Source: Stutzerimonas stutzeri
GTDB taxonomy: Bacteria; Pseudomonadota; Gammaproteobacteria; Pseudomonadales; Pseudomonadaceae
Assembly (NCBI RefSeq): GCF_002890915.1
Contig: NZ_POUT01000001.1
Span: 310,001 to 374,000 of the forward strand
DNA length: 64,000 nt
Direction: 5' to 3'
The notes under the pieces are model-generated. The model made no database searches, was not told the origin of the DNA, and saw only the letters and a program-made list of their open reading frames with translations. This document shows positions 1 to 11,096 of the stretch, one piece after another (the stretch's first letter is position 1; the number at the start of each line of letters is the position of its first letter). The position numbers were made by a program, and so were the translations under genes.

Positions 1-23
1 CGAATGGCTTCTTCGGTGTTCAT
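1..23 (-). CDS. Start of an unidentified gene (5' end only)
   Basis: An ATG on the minus strand at 23 is preceded by a Shine-Dalgarno-like GAGGAG about 7 nt upstream (plus-strand 31-36). The frame stays open to the window edge and begins M-N-T-E-E-A-I. Only seven codons are visible, so no function can be given. It would be transcribed in the same direction as pckA and lies downstream of it, beyond the pckA terminator. Confidence 0.45.
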
Positions 24-190
24 GACGACTCCTCGGGCGAATGTAACGGGTAATGCTAAGGGCGACGATCGATCGAATCCACGCGAGCCGACTGATGTTG
101 ATCATCGATTGTTTCGATGCTTGTTGCGCGCAACGAAAAGGCTCTGCCCGATTGCATGTTGCTCGAAGTATCGAGGTGTTCTGAACGTCC

Positions 191-256
191 GTAGGAGCGG
201 GCCCTGCCCGCCAAGCTTTGCGCGCTGGAATATTCGCGGGGCATGGCCCGCTCCTA
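191..256. repeat. REP-type inverted repeat (GTAGGAGCGGGC family)
   Basis: GTAGGAGCGGGCCCTGCCC is followed by its inverted partner ending GGGGCATGGCCCGCTCCTAC. This is the head-to-head arrangement of Pseudomonas REP doublets. A related pair lies at 29721-29770 and a decayed one at 60542-60575. It occupies the middle of the gene-free stretch 24-327. The rest of that stretch holds the upstream region of the left-edge gene and the pckA terminator; I see no gene in it. Confidence 0.8.
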
Positions 257-280
257 CAGGAGTATGTCTATGCGCAAACG

Positions 281-303
281 AAAAAGCCGCCCGGAGGCGG
301 CCT
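281..303 (-). terminator. Intrinsic terminator of pckA
   Basis: Read on the minus strand, a GCCGCC/GGCGGC stem (plus-strand 286-291 and 296-301) with a 4-nt loop is followed by five T residues (plus-strand 281-285). It starts 25 nt past the pckA stop codon. Confidence 0.8.
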
Positions 304-327
304 TGACGCGGATGCGAACGGTGCGGC

Positions 328-1872
328 TCAGAGCTGCGGGCCGGCGCTCCTGATCGCATCGGAGACATCGAACTTCTTGAAGTTCTCGATGAACTTGGCC
401 GCCAGTTCCTTGGCCGCCTGGTCGTAGGCGCCCTTGTCGGCCCAGGTGTTGCGCGGGTTGAGCAGCTGGGTCTCGACGCCAGCGACAGCCTTCGGCACGT
501 CCAGGTTGATGATCGGCAGGTGCTCGGTCTCGGCACCGACCAGCGCGCCGCTCTGGATCGCCGCGATCACCGCGCGGGTGGTGGGGATGTTGAAGCGCTT
601 GCCGACGCCGTAGCCGCCGCCGGTCCAGCCGGTGTTGACCAGGTAGACCTTGGAGCCGAAGCCGTTGATGCGCTTGATCAGCAGCTCGGCGTATTCGCCG
701 GCCGGACGCGGGAAGAACGGCGCGCCGAAGCAGGTGGAGAAGGTCGACTTGATGCCGCTGCCCGAACCCATCTCGGTGGAGCCGACCAGCGCGGTGTAGC
801 CGGAGAGGAAGTGGTAGGCGGCCTGCTCGTTGTTGAGGATCGACACCGGCGGCAGCACGCCGGTCAGGTCGCAGGTGAGGAAGATCACCGCGTTCGGCTC
901 GCCGCCGAGGTTCTTCTCGCTACGCTTCTCGACGTGCTCCAGCGGATAGGCGGCGCGGCTGTTCTGGGTCAGGCTGGCGTCGGCGTAGTCGGGCAGGCGG
1001 GTGCGCGCGTCGAGCACCACGTTCTCCAGCACGGCGCCGAACTTGATGGCCTTCCAGATCACCGGCTCGTTCTTCTCGGACAGGTCGATGCACTTGGCGT
1101 AGCAGCCGCCCTCGATATTGAACACGCGACCGACGCCCCAGCCGTGCTCGTCGTCGCCGATCAGGTAGCGACTCTCGTCGGCCGACAGGGTGGTCTTGCC
1201 GGTGCCGGACAGGCCGAAGAACAGGGTGGTGTCGCCGTCTTCGCCGATGTTGGCGGCGCAGTGCATCGGCAGCACGTCGACGTCCGGCAGCAGGAAGTTC
1301 TGCACGGAGAACATGGCCTTCTTCATTTCACCGGCGTAGCGCATGCCGGCGATCAGCACCTTCTTCTCGGCGAAGTTGAGGATCACGCAGCCATCGGAAT
1401 TGGTGCCGTCGCGCTCGGGCACGCACTGGAAGAACGGCGCGTTGAGGATGCGCCATTCGCCCAGGCCGGCCGGGTTGAAACGCTCCGGGGTGATGAACAG
1501 GCAACGGCCGAACAGGTTGTGCCAGGCCGTTTCGGTGGCCATCTTGACGGGGAGGTAGTGCTCGGGGTCGGCACCGACGTGCACGTGCGACACGAAGCTG
1601 TCACGCTCGCCCAGGTAGGCTTCGACGCGGTTCCACAGGGCCTCGAAGTTGCCCGCCGGGAACGGCCGGTTGATCGGGCCCCAGGCGATCTTGTGCTGGG
1701 TGCTGGGCTCTTCGACGATGTAGCGGTCAGCCGGGGAACGGCCCGTGCGATGCCCGGTCTTCACCACCAGAGAGCCATCGGCGGACAGCTCGCCCTCGCC
1801 GCGCCTGACGGCTTCTTCGATCAATTGAGCGGTGCTGATGTCGGTGTACACGGCGTTGGTGGCTTGCGTCAT
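328..1872 (-). CDS. pckA: Phosphoenolpyruvate carboxykinase (ATP)
   Basis: The 514-residue cytosolic enzyme catalyses oxaloacetate + ATP to phosphoenolpyruvate + CO2 + ADP, the first committed step of gluconeogenesis from TCA-cycle intermediates. The kinase P-loop GLSGTGKT is at residues 220-227. The R-Y-A-G-E-M-K-K segment just before it and the GTSR-like/TGRSP segment near the N-terminus fit ATP-dependent PckA. I chose the ATG at 1872 ([11 protein letters not shown]) because the length then matches the family; the open frame extends 47 codons further upstream but that part has no similarity to the enzyme. It is transcribed as a single gene with its own terminator. Confidence 0.97.
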   Translation of the reverse strand: MTQATNAVYTDISTAQLIEEAVRRGEGELSADGSLVVKTGHRTGRSPADRYIVEEPSTQHKIAWGPINRPFPAGNFEALWNRVEAYLGERDSFVSHVHVGADPEHYLPVKMATETAWHNLFGRCLFITPERFNPAGLGEWRILNAPFFQCVPERDGTNSDGCVILNFAEKKVLIAGMRYAGEMKKAMFSVQNFLLPDVDVLPMHCAANIGEDGDTTLFFGLSGTGKTTLSADESRYLIGDDEHGWGVGRVFNIEGGCYAKCIDLSEKNEPVIWKAIKFGAVLENVVLDARTRLPDYADASLTQNSRAAYPLEHVEKRSEKNLGGEPNAVIFLTCDLTGVLPPVSILNNEQAAYHFLSGYTALVGSTEMGSGSGIKSTFSTCFGAPFFPRPAGEYAELLIKRINGFGSKVYLVNTGWTGGGYGVGKRFNIPTTRAVIAAIQSGALVGAETEHLPIINLDVPKAVAGVETQLLNPRNTWADKGAYDQAAKELAAKFIENFKKFDVSDAIRSAGPQL

Positions 1873-2079
1873 GAGTGTCCCCGTCGGCCCTGGGCCGATT
1901 CCTCCATGCTGTTGTAGCCCACCGGACGGTGAACTACATCGAAAAAAGTGCGCGCGATTATGCCAGAAAATGCGTCGCGCTGGGTATGAGCCTGTGATGG
2001 CCAAAAGGTTCACCGGGCGCGGCGGGCGTTTCGTCCACCGCGCCCGGCCGGGTATCGCACGCGCCGGCGCCCCGGCGCG

Positions 2080-2967
2080 TCAGTGGCGGGTATCCGAAGG
2101 CGCGTCGCTGCCGCCACCGGCGAACAGCTGGGCGATGTCCGCCGCGTCGTAGGTGTACTGCTGGTTGCAGAACTGGCAATCGATGCTGACCGTACCGCCC
2201 TGTTCGGCAACCAGTTGCTCGGCATCGTGCCGGCCCAGGCTGACCAGCGCGCGGGCCGAGCGCTCGCGCGAGCAGCTGCAGCGGAACTGGATCGGGCGCG
2301 CATCGAACAGGCGCAGCTGCTCCTGGTGGTAAAGGCGATGCAGCAGGGTCTCGCTGTCCAGCCCCAGCAGCTCCTCGGCGGTCAGCGTGTCGGCCAGGGT
2401 GCGCAGGTGCTCCCAGCTGGCGTCACGTTCCTCGGCATCCTTGATGCGGTCGGCCGGCAGCTGCTGCAGCAGCAGGCCACAGGCCCGGCGGCTGTCGGCG
2501 TTGAGCCAGAAGCGTGTCGGCAGCTGCTCGGAGGCGGCGAAGTAATCGGTCAGGCAGGCGGCGAGGTTGACCCCCTCGAGGCCGACGATGCCCTGGTAGC
2601 GCTGGCCGCTGGCCGGGTCGATGGTGATCGCCAGCATGCCTTCGGGCATCAGCTCGGCGAGGCTCGCGCCCGGCGCGATCTGCTCGGCGTGGTAGCGGGC
2701 GATGCCGCGCACCTCGCGCTCGCTGGAGCACTCGACCATCAGCAGCGGCACCGCGCCGCTGGAGCGGGCCTGGAGGATCAACAGCCCATCGAACTTGAGC
2801 GTGCCGACCAGCAGCGCGGCGGCGGCCAGCAGTTCGCCGAGCAGTTGTGCCACCGGCTCGGGGTAATCGTGCTTGGCCAGCACGTGCTGGTAGCTTTCCT
2901 CGAGCGTGGCGATCTCGCCGCGCACATCGGAATCATCGAAGAGAAAACGCTGGGTTTGATCGGGCAT
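2080..2967 (-). CDS. hslO: Redox-regulated chaperone Hsp33
   Basis: This is a 295-residue cytoplasmic holdase activated by oxidation. The C-terminal zinc site is visible as C-S-C around residue 232 and C-Q-F-C about 30 residues later. These four cysteines form disulfides under oxidative stress and unfold the linker that binds clients. The N-terminal [11 protein letters not shown] start and the length are normal for the family. It lies upstream of pckA on the same strand, with 207 nt between them that should hold the pckA promoter. Confidence 0.96.
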   Translation of the reverse strand: MPDQTQRFLFDDSDVRGEIATLEESYQHVLAKHDYPEPVAQLLGELLAAAALLVGTLKFDGLLILQARSSGAVPLLMVECSSEREVRGIARYHAEQIAPGASLAELMPEGMLAITIDPASGQRYQGIVGLEGVNLAACLTDYFAASEQLPTRFWLNADSRRACGLLLQQLPADRIKDAEERDASWEHLRTLADTLTAEELLGLDSETLLHRLYHQEQLRLFDARPIQFRCSCSRERSARALVSLGRHDAEQLVAEQGGTVSIDCQFCNQQYTYDAADIAQLFAGGGSDAPSDTRH

Positions 2968-3161
2968 TGCCGGGAGCTCGCAGGTACGGCGGAGGAAGCG
3001 GCAATTTTAGGCGCAAAGCCGGTTCGGACCAAGGGCGGCCGCCGGACGGATGCGCCGGACAGGGCCAAGCTGAACGCGGGCTGAACGGCTCGCAGGTAGT
3101 CGGGACAGGCGCAAGGGCAGGCTCTAGCATCGCGCGCCATCGCAACCCCAGGGACGCCCTC

Positions 3162-3953
3162 ATGCCCGTGACTACACCCCAGGCGCGCTGGCGCCCACTG
3201 CCTTGGCTCATCACCCACCTGTTCGCCGGATTGTTGCTGCTCAGCTGGCTCTGGCCGACCAGTCGTACCTTCTGGGACGCAATCGATCAGGCGACCTTCC
3301 ATCTGCTCAACGGCTCGCTGGGTCACCAGGCCTGGTGGGACTGGCTGTGGGCACTGGCCAGCGTTCGTGTGTTCGACATCCTCGTCGGCGCCCTGCTGCT
3401 GACCCTGCTGATCCGGCGCGACTGGCTGTTCGCGCAGCACCAGCTGCGCCCGGCGCTGTTCACCTTCGTCGCCCTGCTGCTGGTGCTGCTGGTGATCCGC
3501 GTGCTGGTGACCAAGCTGGCCGTCCACTTCGGCTGGCAGCACGCCAGCCCGTCGGTCGCGATCGCCGGCGCCTACCAGCTGAGCGATCATTTTCCGCTGC
3601 TGGAACGGGTATTCGAGCTCAAGGACCGTTCCAGCCGCAGCTTCCCCGGCGATCACGCCTCGGTGCTGCTGCTCTGGGGGCTGTTCATGGCACTGTTCGC
3701 CCGTGGCGGGCGTTGCGCGCTGGTATCCGGCATCACCCTGGCGTTCATGCTGCCGCGGCTGGTGGCCGGCGCCCACTGGTTCAGCGATGATTTCGTCGGC
3801 GGGCTGCTGATCGCCCTGCTGGCCATCGGCTGGGGCTATTGCACGCCGCTGGGCGCGCATATCGCCGCGCTGCTGCAGGGGCTGGCACGTGCGCCCATGC
3901 AGCTGGCCGCCAGGCTGCCGCTGCTGCGCCAGTTGGCGGTGCTGCGCGACTAG
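3162..3953 (+). CDS. PAP2-family membrane phosphatase
   Basis: A 263-residue protein with about six hydrophobic segments. The active-site region is readable as KDRSSRSFPGDHAS (motifs 1-2, with a PGDH in place of the usual PSGH) and PRLVAGAHWFSDD (motif 3 with its histidine and aspartate). The family removes or transfers phosphate from membrane lipid phosphates or undecaprenyl-PP. The inner-membrane lipid A-modifying enzymes LpxE/LpxT belong to it, but I cannot assign the substrate. The ATG at 3162 is chosen because it opens directly onto the first membrane segment; the open frame runs 105 codons upstream without family-like sequence. It converges on hslR with a 4-bp overlap. Confidence 0.85.
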   Translation: MPVTTPQARWRPLPWLITHLFAGLLLLSWLWPTSRTFWDAIDQATFHLLNGSLGHQAWWDWLWALASVRVFDILVGALLLTLLIRRDWLFAQHQLRPALFTFVALLLVLLVIRVLVTKLAVHFGWQHASPSVAIAGAYQLSDHFPLLERVFELKDRSSRSFPGDHASVLLLWGLFMALFARGGRCALVSGITLAFMLPRLVAGAHWFSDDFVGGLLIALLAIGWGYCTPLGAHIAALLQGLARAPMQLAARLPLLRQLAVLRD

Positions 3954-4348
3954 TCGGGCTTGAAGGCGCGCAGCAGTTCGATCTGCCGGCGCTGCTTCTT
4001 GCTCGGCCGGCCGTCGGTCTGCAGGCCGAGGGCACCGGCCTTGCGTAGCGCCGCGGCTTCTTCGCGCGCCGCCAGGCTCTGCGCGGTCTCCTCGTAGAGC
4101 AGCTGCGCCTCGGGCGCGCCGCGGCGCACCGCCGACAGCGCGCGGATGACCACCGTGCGCTCGTCGAAGCCGCTGCGGATCACCAGCTCATCGCCCACCT
4201 TGGGCTCCTTGCTCGGCTTGCAGCGCTCGCCGCGGCAATGCACCTTGCCGCCTTCGATGGCCGCCTTGGCCAGCGCGCGGGTCTTGAAGAAGCGTGCGGC
4301 CCACAGCCACTTGTCCAGGCGGACCTTGTCGTCGTCTTTTTCAGCCAT
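3950..4348 (-). CDS. hslR: Heat-shock protein Hsp15 (S4-domain RNA-binding protein)
   Basis: A 132-residue protein. The S4 RNA-binding domain covers residues about 8-70 (VRLDKWLWAARFFKTRALA, then GKVHCRGERCKPSK), followed by a basic tail. In the family it binds 50S subunits carrying nascent chains released by heat stress and helps recycle them. Its 3' end overlaps the PAP2 gene by 4 bp in convergent orientation. The order next to hslO is conserved in Pseudomonas. Confidence 0.95.
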   Translation of the reverse strand: MAEKDDDKVRLDKWLWAARFFKTRALAKAAIEGGKVHCRGERCKPSKEPKVGDELVIRSGFDERTVVIRALSAVRRGAPEAQLLYEETAQSLAAREEAAALRKAGALGLQTDGRPSKKQRRQIELLRAFKPD

Positions 4349-4448
4349 CGTCCAGCTCGGTCTCCTATCGGTCGTTCAGGGTGTTACAGACGGATGCAGT
4401 TGTCATGCACGCCGACTAGAATGCCGGCAAATTCTTCGGACACTCCCA

Positions 4449-4916
4449 TTGAAGAAACTCGACCCCCATACCGTCATCGGTCTGCGTGAATGGATCGCCC
4501 TGCCGGATCTGGGCGTGGTGGGCCTGCGCGCGAAGGTCGACACCGGGGCCAGCACCTCGGCCCTGCACGCCACCGACATCAGCGAATTCGAGCGCGATGG
4601 CCAGCGCTGGGTGCGCTTCACCGCGCACCTGGGCACGCTGGTGCAGCGCCGGCATCGCTGCGAGGCGCCGCTGGTGACCCGCAAGACCATCAAGAGCTCC
4701 AATGGCCAGGTGCAGACCCGCTACGTGGTGCGTACCCTGCTTGCCCTCGGTAGCCACGCGTGGCCGGTGGAGTTCACCCTGACCTGCCGCAAGACCATGC
4801 GCTACCGCCTGCTGCTCGGCTCCAAGGCGCTGGTCGAGGGGCAATGGCTGATCGATCCGTCACGAACCTACGTCCAAGACAAACCCCAGATCCTCACTTC
4901 TTCCGGTGCTCAATGA
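4449..4916 (+). CDS. rimB: RimB-like ATP-dependent zinc protease / retropepsin-fold protein
   Basis: About 155 residues. The body has the retropepsin-like signature [13 protein letters not shown] near residue 28 and the paired IL/LLGSKAL motif near the end. The family (DUF785/RimB) is encoded with RimK, and in Pseudomonas it is reported to be linked to RimK-dependent S6 modification. The start is uncertain. A TTG at 4449 gives the usual N-terminus ([14 protein letters not shown]), but the Shine-Dalgarno is weak. The stop overlaps the rimK start (ATGA, 4913-4916), so the two are translationally coupled. Confidence 0.85.
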   Translation: MKKLDPHTVIGLREWIALPDLGVVGLRAKVDTGASTSALHATDISEFERDGQRWVRFTAHLGTLVQRRHRCEAPLVTRKTIKSSNGQVQTRYVVRTLLALGSHAWPVEFTLTCRKTMRYRLLLGSKALVEGQWLIDPSRTYVQDKPQILTSSGAQ

Positions 4917-5818
4917 AAATTGCCGTGCTGTCGCGCAACCCGCGCCTGTATTCCACCCGTCGCCTGGTCGAAGCCGGCGAGCAGCGGGGCCATGAGGTGG
5001 TGGTGATCGACACCCTGCGCGCCTACATGAACATCGCCAGCCACAAGCCGCAGATCCACTACCGCGGCAAGCCGCTGGAAGGCTTCGATGCGGTGATCCC
5101 GCGCATCGGCGCCTCGGTGACCTTCTACGGCTGCGCGGTGCTGCGCCAGTTCGAGATGCAGGGGGTGTTCCCGCTCAACGAGTCGGTGGCCATCGCCCGC
5201 TCGCGCGACAAGCTGCGCGCGCTGCAGCTGCTGTCGCGGCGCGGCGTCGGCCTGCCGGTGACCGGCTTCGCCCACTCGCCGGACGACATCCCCGACCTGA
5301 TCCAGATGGTCAACGGCGCGCCGCTGGTGATCAAGGTGCTGGAAGGCACCCAGGGCATCGGCGTGGTGCTCTGCGAGACCGAGAAGGCCGCCGAGTCGGT
5401 GATCGAGGCGTTCATGGGCCTCAAGCAGGACATCATGGTGCAGGAGTACATCAAGGAAGCCGGCGGCGCCGACATCCGCTGCTTCGTGGTCGGCGACAAG
5501 GTCATCGCGGCGATGAAGCGCCAGGCCAAGCCCGGCGAATTCCGCTCCAACCTGCACCGCGGCGGCTCGGCCAGCCTGATCAAGATCACCCCGGAGGAGC
5601 GCATGACCGCCATCCGCGCGGCCAAGGTGATGGGCCTGAACGTCGCCGGGGTGGACATCCTGCGCTCCAACCATGGCCCGCTGGTGATGGAGGTGAACTC
5701 CTCGCCGGGCCTGGCCGGCATCGAGGAAACCACCGGCAAGGACGTCGCCGGGCTGATCATCCAGTACCTGGAGAAGAACGGCGGCCCGCACCTGACCCGT
5801 ACCAAGGGCAAGGGATAG
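4913..5818 (+). CDS. rimK: Ribosomal protein S6 glutamate ligase RimK
   Basis: A 301-residue ATP-grasp ligase that adds glutamates to the C-terminus of ribosomal protein S6. It opens with [20 protein letters not shown]. Typical ATP-grasp segments follow: [15 protein letters not shown] (nucleotide-binding lysine region), [20 protein letters not shown] and the metal site [10 protein letters not shown] near residue 260. The ATG at 4913 overlaps the rimB stop. Start and length match known RimK proteins. Confidence 0.96.
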   Translation: MKIAVLSRNPRLYSTRRLVEAGEQRGHEVVVIDTLRAYMNIASHKPQIHYRGKPLEGFDAVIPRIGASVTFYGCAVLRQFEMQGVFPLNESVAIARSRDKLRALQLLSRRGVGLPVTGFAHSPDDIPDLIQMVNGAPLVIKVLEGTQGIGVVLCETEKAAESVIEAFMGLKQDIMVQEYIKEAGGADIRCFVVGDKVIAAMKRQAKPGEFRSNLHRGGSASLIKITPEERMTAIRAAKVMGLNVAGVDILRSNHGPLVMEVNSSPGLAGIEETTGKDVAGLIIQYLEKNGGPHLTRTKGKG

Positions 5819-5823
5819 CCGGA

Positions 5824-5865
5824 AGCTTCAAGCTTCAAGCTTCAAGCTTCAAGCTTCAAGCTTCG
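5824..5865. repeat. Six tandem AGCTTCA heptamers
   Basis: AGCTTCA is repeated directly from 5824, with the last copy ending in G. It lies between the converging rimK and amgS genes. Each junction contains the palindrome GAAGCTTC or CAAGCTT. Single related copies (GCTTGAAGCTTGCCGC) occur before gshA, the GspE-like gene and cysT. Confidence 0.9.
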
Positions 5866-5880
5866 AGCTCTGAGCTGCTT

Positions 5881-7200
5881 TTACGCCTTTATCGCATCCC
5901 TCGGCAGCAGCAGGCCGAGGGGCAGGCTGACGCGGGCTTCGAGGCCGCCGCCTTCGCGGTTGCGCAGCTCGACGATGCCGCCGTGCTGCGAGGCGATGCG
6001 CTTGACGATCGCCAGGCCCAGCCCGGCGCCCTGCCCGCCGCGGGCGCGGTCGCCGCGGATGAACGGATTGAAGATGCCCTCCAGCTCGCCCGGATCGATG
6101 CCCGGGCCGCGGTCGAGCACGCTGAGCACCACGTAGGGTGCATGCTGGTCGCCCGAGACATAGGCCGCCACTTCCACCCCGCTGCCACCGTAGCGCAGGG
6201 CATTCTCGATGAGGTTGACCAGCAGCCGCTTGATCGACACCCGGCGCAGGGCGAACGGCGGCATCGGCTCGACGCGCAGGTGCACGGTCTCCTGCTGCTG
6301 GTTGTAGGGCGCGACCACCTCGCGGATCAGCACGCCGAGGTCGGTGGTTTCCACCGGCTCGTCGCTGCCGTCGCGGACGAAGGCGAGGAACTGGTCGAGG
6401 ATGGCGTTCATGTCCTCGACGTCGCGGATCATGTCCTCGGTCAGCTCGTCTTCGCTGGCCATCAGCTCCAGCGACAGGCGCAGGCGCGTCAGCGGCGTGC
6501 GCAGGTCATGGGACACGCCGGCGAGCATCAGCTCGCGCTCGCGACCGGCCTGCTCGACGTCCTCGGCCATCTGGTTGAAGGCCCGGTAGACCTCGGTCAT
6601 CTCGCTCGGCGTGTCGCTGATCGGCAGGCGCACGCGGCGGCCCTTGCCGATCTGCCGGGCGGCGTAGACCAGGCGCTTGAGCGGCAGGTTGAGCTGGCTG
6701 ACGAAGATCCAGGCCGCACCGGTGGACAGCAGGCCGATGCCGAGGAACCAGCCGAGCACGCTCCAGATGCGCTGGCCGCGCAGCGGGTAGGCGTACAACG
6801 GCACCCGTACCCAGTCCGGGCCGAGGCTCGGCGCGCGGACCCAGATGGCGGTGGACGGCTGGATACGGACGCGCACCTCGGTATCGTCGCCCAGTTCGTC
6901 ACGCATCTGCCGCTGGAAGATCTCGGTGTAGGGCCAGTGGTACTCGCCGCGCGGCACGTTCTGCTCGGCTATCGGCTGCAGGCCGGCGGCGCGCCCGATG
7001 CGCTCGCGGTCCTCGGCGCTGGCCGCCCAGTAGGCGCGCAGGCTCAGCGCCGCACCGTGGCTGTACTGGCGGTCCACCAGCACGTCCTCGTTGGCCATCA
7101 GGTAGACCAGCGTGAGGACCTTGGAGAACAGCACCACGATCAGCACCATCCACAGGGTGCGGGCGAAGAAACTCTGCGGGAACCACAGCGGGGTTTTCAT
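5881..7200 (-). CDS. amgS: EnvZ-type sensor histidine kinase AmgS
   Basis: A 439-residue inner-membrane kinase. An N-terminal membrane segment (residues about 10-30) is followed by a periplasmic domain, a second membrane segment near 160-180, HAMP, and a HisKA box with the phospho-acceptor in GVSHDLRTPLTRLRLS. The HATPase domain has N, G1 (DRGPGI) and G2 (GAGLGLAIV) boxes. The partner is the OmpR-like regulator directly upstream. In P. aeruginosa this pair (AmgRS) governs the response to membrane damage by aminoglycosides. The start MKTPLWFPQS at 7200 fits family length. Unusually for an ompR-envZ pair, 151 bp and an inverted repeat separate it from the regulator gene. Confidence 0.93.
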   Translation of the reverse strand: MKTPLWFPQSFFARTLWMVLIVVLFSKVLTLVYLMANEDVLVDRQYSHGAALSLRAYWAASAEDRERIGRAAGLQPIAEQNVPRGEYHWPYTEIFQRQMRDELGDDTEVRVRIQPSTAIWVRAPSLGPDWVRVPLYAYPLRGQRIWSVLGWFLGIGLLSTGAAWIFVSQLNLPLKRLVYAARQIGKGRRVRLPISDTPSEMTEVYRAFNQMAEDVEQAGRERELMLAGVSHDLRTPLTRLRLSLELMASEDELTEDMIRDVEDMNAILDQFLAFVRDGSDEPVETTDLGVLIREVVAPYNQQQETVHLRVEPMPPFALRRVSIKRLLVNLIENALRYGGSGVEVAAYVSGDQHAPYVVLSVLDRGPGIDPGELEGIFNPFIRGDRARGGQGAGLGLAIVKRIASQHGGIVELRNREGGGLEARVSLPLGLLLPRDAIKA

Positions 7201-7219
7201 AGAAAAGCAGCTGCACGTT

Positions 7220-7341
7220 CGTAGGTTGGGTTGAGTCGCGTAGCGGCGAAGCCCAACGTGGTGGCATGCGGCGGCCGCCAAGTCTTGCCATGCCGGGCCA
7301 TCCGCTCATGTTGGGCTTCGCTGCGCTCAACCCAACCTACG
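7220..7341. repeat. Inverted repeat, GTAGGTTGGGTTGAG family, between amgR and amgS
   Basis: The left arm begins CGTAGGTTGGGTTGAG and ends CGAAGCCCAAC (7220-7257). The right arm is its reverse complement with a few mismatches (about 7310-7341). About 50 nt lie between the arms. A second member of the family is at 50203-50305. Confidence 0.85.
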
Positions 7342-7351
7342 GCTTGCCGCT

Positions 7352-8086
7352 TCATTTGTTGCCATCGGGCACGAACACATAGCCCACGCCCCATACCGTC
7401 TGGATATAGCGCGGCTTGGACGGGTCGGGCTCGATCAGCCGGCGCAGGCGGGAGATCTGCACGTCGATGGAGCGCTCCAACGCGTCCCACTCGCGGCCGC
7501 GGGCAAGGTTCATCAGCTTGTCGCGGGTCAGCGGCTCGCGGGCATGCTGCACCAGCGCCTTGAGCACGGCGAATTCGCCGGTGGTGAGCATGTGAATCTG
7601 GTCGCCCCGGGTCAGCTCGCGGGTGGCCAGCGACAGCTGGTAGTCGCCGAAGGTGACGATCTCGTCCTCGCTGGCCGGTGCGCCGGGCACCTGCGGCGCC
7701 TGCCGGCGCAGCACCGCGCGGATGCGCGCAAGCAGCTCGCGGGGGTTGAACGGCTTGGCCAGGTAGTCGTCGGCGCCCTGCTCCAGGCCCTGGATGCGGC
7801 TGGTCTCGTCGCCCTTGGCGGTGAGCATGATGATCGGGATCTGGTTGTTGCCCTGGCGCAGCCGGCGGCAGGCGGACAGGCCGTCCTCGCCCGGCATCAT
7901 CAGGTCGAGCACCACCAGCTGGAACAGCTCGCGGCTGAGCAGGCGGTCCATCTGCTCGGTGTTTTCCACGGTGCGGACGCGATAGCCCTGCTCGTCGAGG
8001 AAGCGCTCGAGCAGACGCCGCAGACGGGCATCGTCATCGACGATGAGGATCTTTTCGCCTTCGCTGGCGGGCGCAATGCTGCTCAT
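7352..8086 (-). CDS. amgR: OmpR-type response regulator AmgR
   Basis: A 244-residue DNA-binding regulator. The receiver domain covers residues about 12-125 (acidic pocket IVDDD, phospho-acceptor in LDLMMPGEDG, conserved KPF near 115). The winged-helix OmpR/PhoB domain covers about 145-240 (SIDVQISRLRRLIEPDP...VWGVGYVF). It is activated by AmgS, encoded downstream. ATG at 8086; tex is divergent on the other side, so the 226-nt gap holds both promoters. Confidence 0.95.
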   Translation of the reverse strand: MSSIAPASEGEKILIVDDDARLRRLLERFLDEQGYRVRTVENTEQMDRLLSRELFQLVVLDLMMPGEDGLSACRRLRQGNNQIPIIMLTAKGDETSRIQGLEQGADDYLAKPFNPRELLARIRAVLRRQAPQVPGAPASEDEIVTFGDYQLSLATRELTRGDQIHMLTTGEFAVLKALVQHAREPLTRDKLMNLARGREWDALERSIDVQISRLRRLIEPDPSKPRYIQTVWGVGYVFVPDGNK

Positions 8087-8312
8087 GGAGACTCCCGGAT
8101 GTTCGACGGCGCATTATGGCGCAGTGTTGAATGCCGCAACTGGCAGCCATTGTTAGCAGATTTTTCCCGCCGCGACAGGTGTCGAAGCGCCGGGCCCGTG
8201 CGGCAGACGACCGCCTGCCGGCAATCGCTTGAGGCCGGACGTCGCACTTCCCCTATAATCGCCGGCTTCGCGCAGGCCCGGCCTGCATGGTTTGACTGAC
8301 CCAGGTAGGTAC

Positions 8313-10625
<2,313 letters not shown>

Positions 10626-10627
10626 GC

Positions 10628-11017
10628 ATGAGCATCCAAGTCGAGGCGGTGGGCAACTCCAGCGCCTTCGGCCGTCTGCTCGGCCTGGAGATCCACCAGG
10701 TCGGCAATGGCGAGGCCGTGCTCGGCCTGACCATGCACGACGGCCTGCGCAACCTGCACGGCAAGCTGCATGGCGGCGCGCTGTTCTCGCTGATCGACAC
10801 CGCCATGGGCCAGGCCAGCCACAGCCTGGGCGATGGCTCGCCGAACAGCGTGACGCTGGAGTGCAAGGTCAACTACATTCGTCCGGTGACCGATGGCGAA
10901 CTGCGCTGCCGCGCCTGGGTTGTGCACGGCGGGCGGCGCACCCAGGTGCTCGAAGCCGAGGTGCACCAGGGCGACAAGCTGATCGCCAAGGCGCAAGCGA
11001 CCTTCGCCTGCCTCTAA
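10628..11017 (+). CDS. PaaI-type hotdog-fold thioesterase
   Basis: A 129-residue protein of the 4HBT/PaaI family, which hydrolyses acyl- or aryl-CoA thioesters. The motif [18 protein letters not shown] carries the expected HGG and the following acidic residue. It starts 2 nt after the tex stop, so the two are probably cotranscribed. The substrate cannot be told from sequence. Confidence 0.88.
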   Translation: MSIQVEAVGNSSAFGRLLGLEIHQVGNGEAVLGLTMHDGLRNLHGKLHGGALFSLIDTAMGQASHSLGDGSPNSVTLECKVNYIRPVTDGELRCRAWVVHGGRRTQVLEAEVHQGDKLIAKAQATFACL

Positions 11018-11031
11018 CTTAGAAGCAGCTT

Positions 11032-11057
11032 GTGGCTTGAAGCTTGCCGCTCTCCCC
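11032..11057. repeat. AAGCTTGCCGC motif with poly-C tail upstream of gshA
   Basis: CTTGTGGCTTGAAGCTTGCCGC followed by a C-rich run. A nearly identical sequence precedes the GspE-like gene (19111-19140) and a shorter form precedes cysT (44338-44351). The function is unknown. Confidence 0.6.
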
Positions 11058-11096
11058 CCCATATTGGGCCGACCGTCGCGTGAAGGAACCCACAAG

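Noticed and set aside
5824..5865. CRISPR-like array
   Set aside because: The 7-bp units have no spacers, so it is a simple tandem repeat; no cas genes are present.
8292..8312. TTG start for tex at 8292
   Set aside because: The ATG at 8313 gives the standard MDSIN start and family length; the earlier TTG adds a non-conserved extension.
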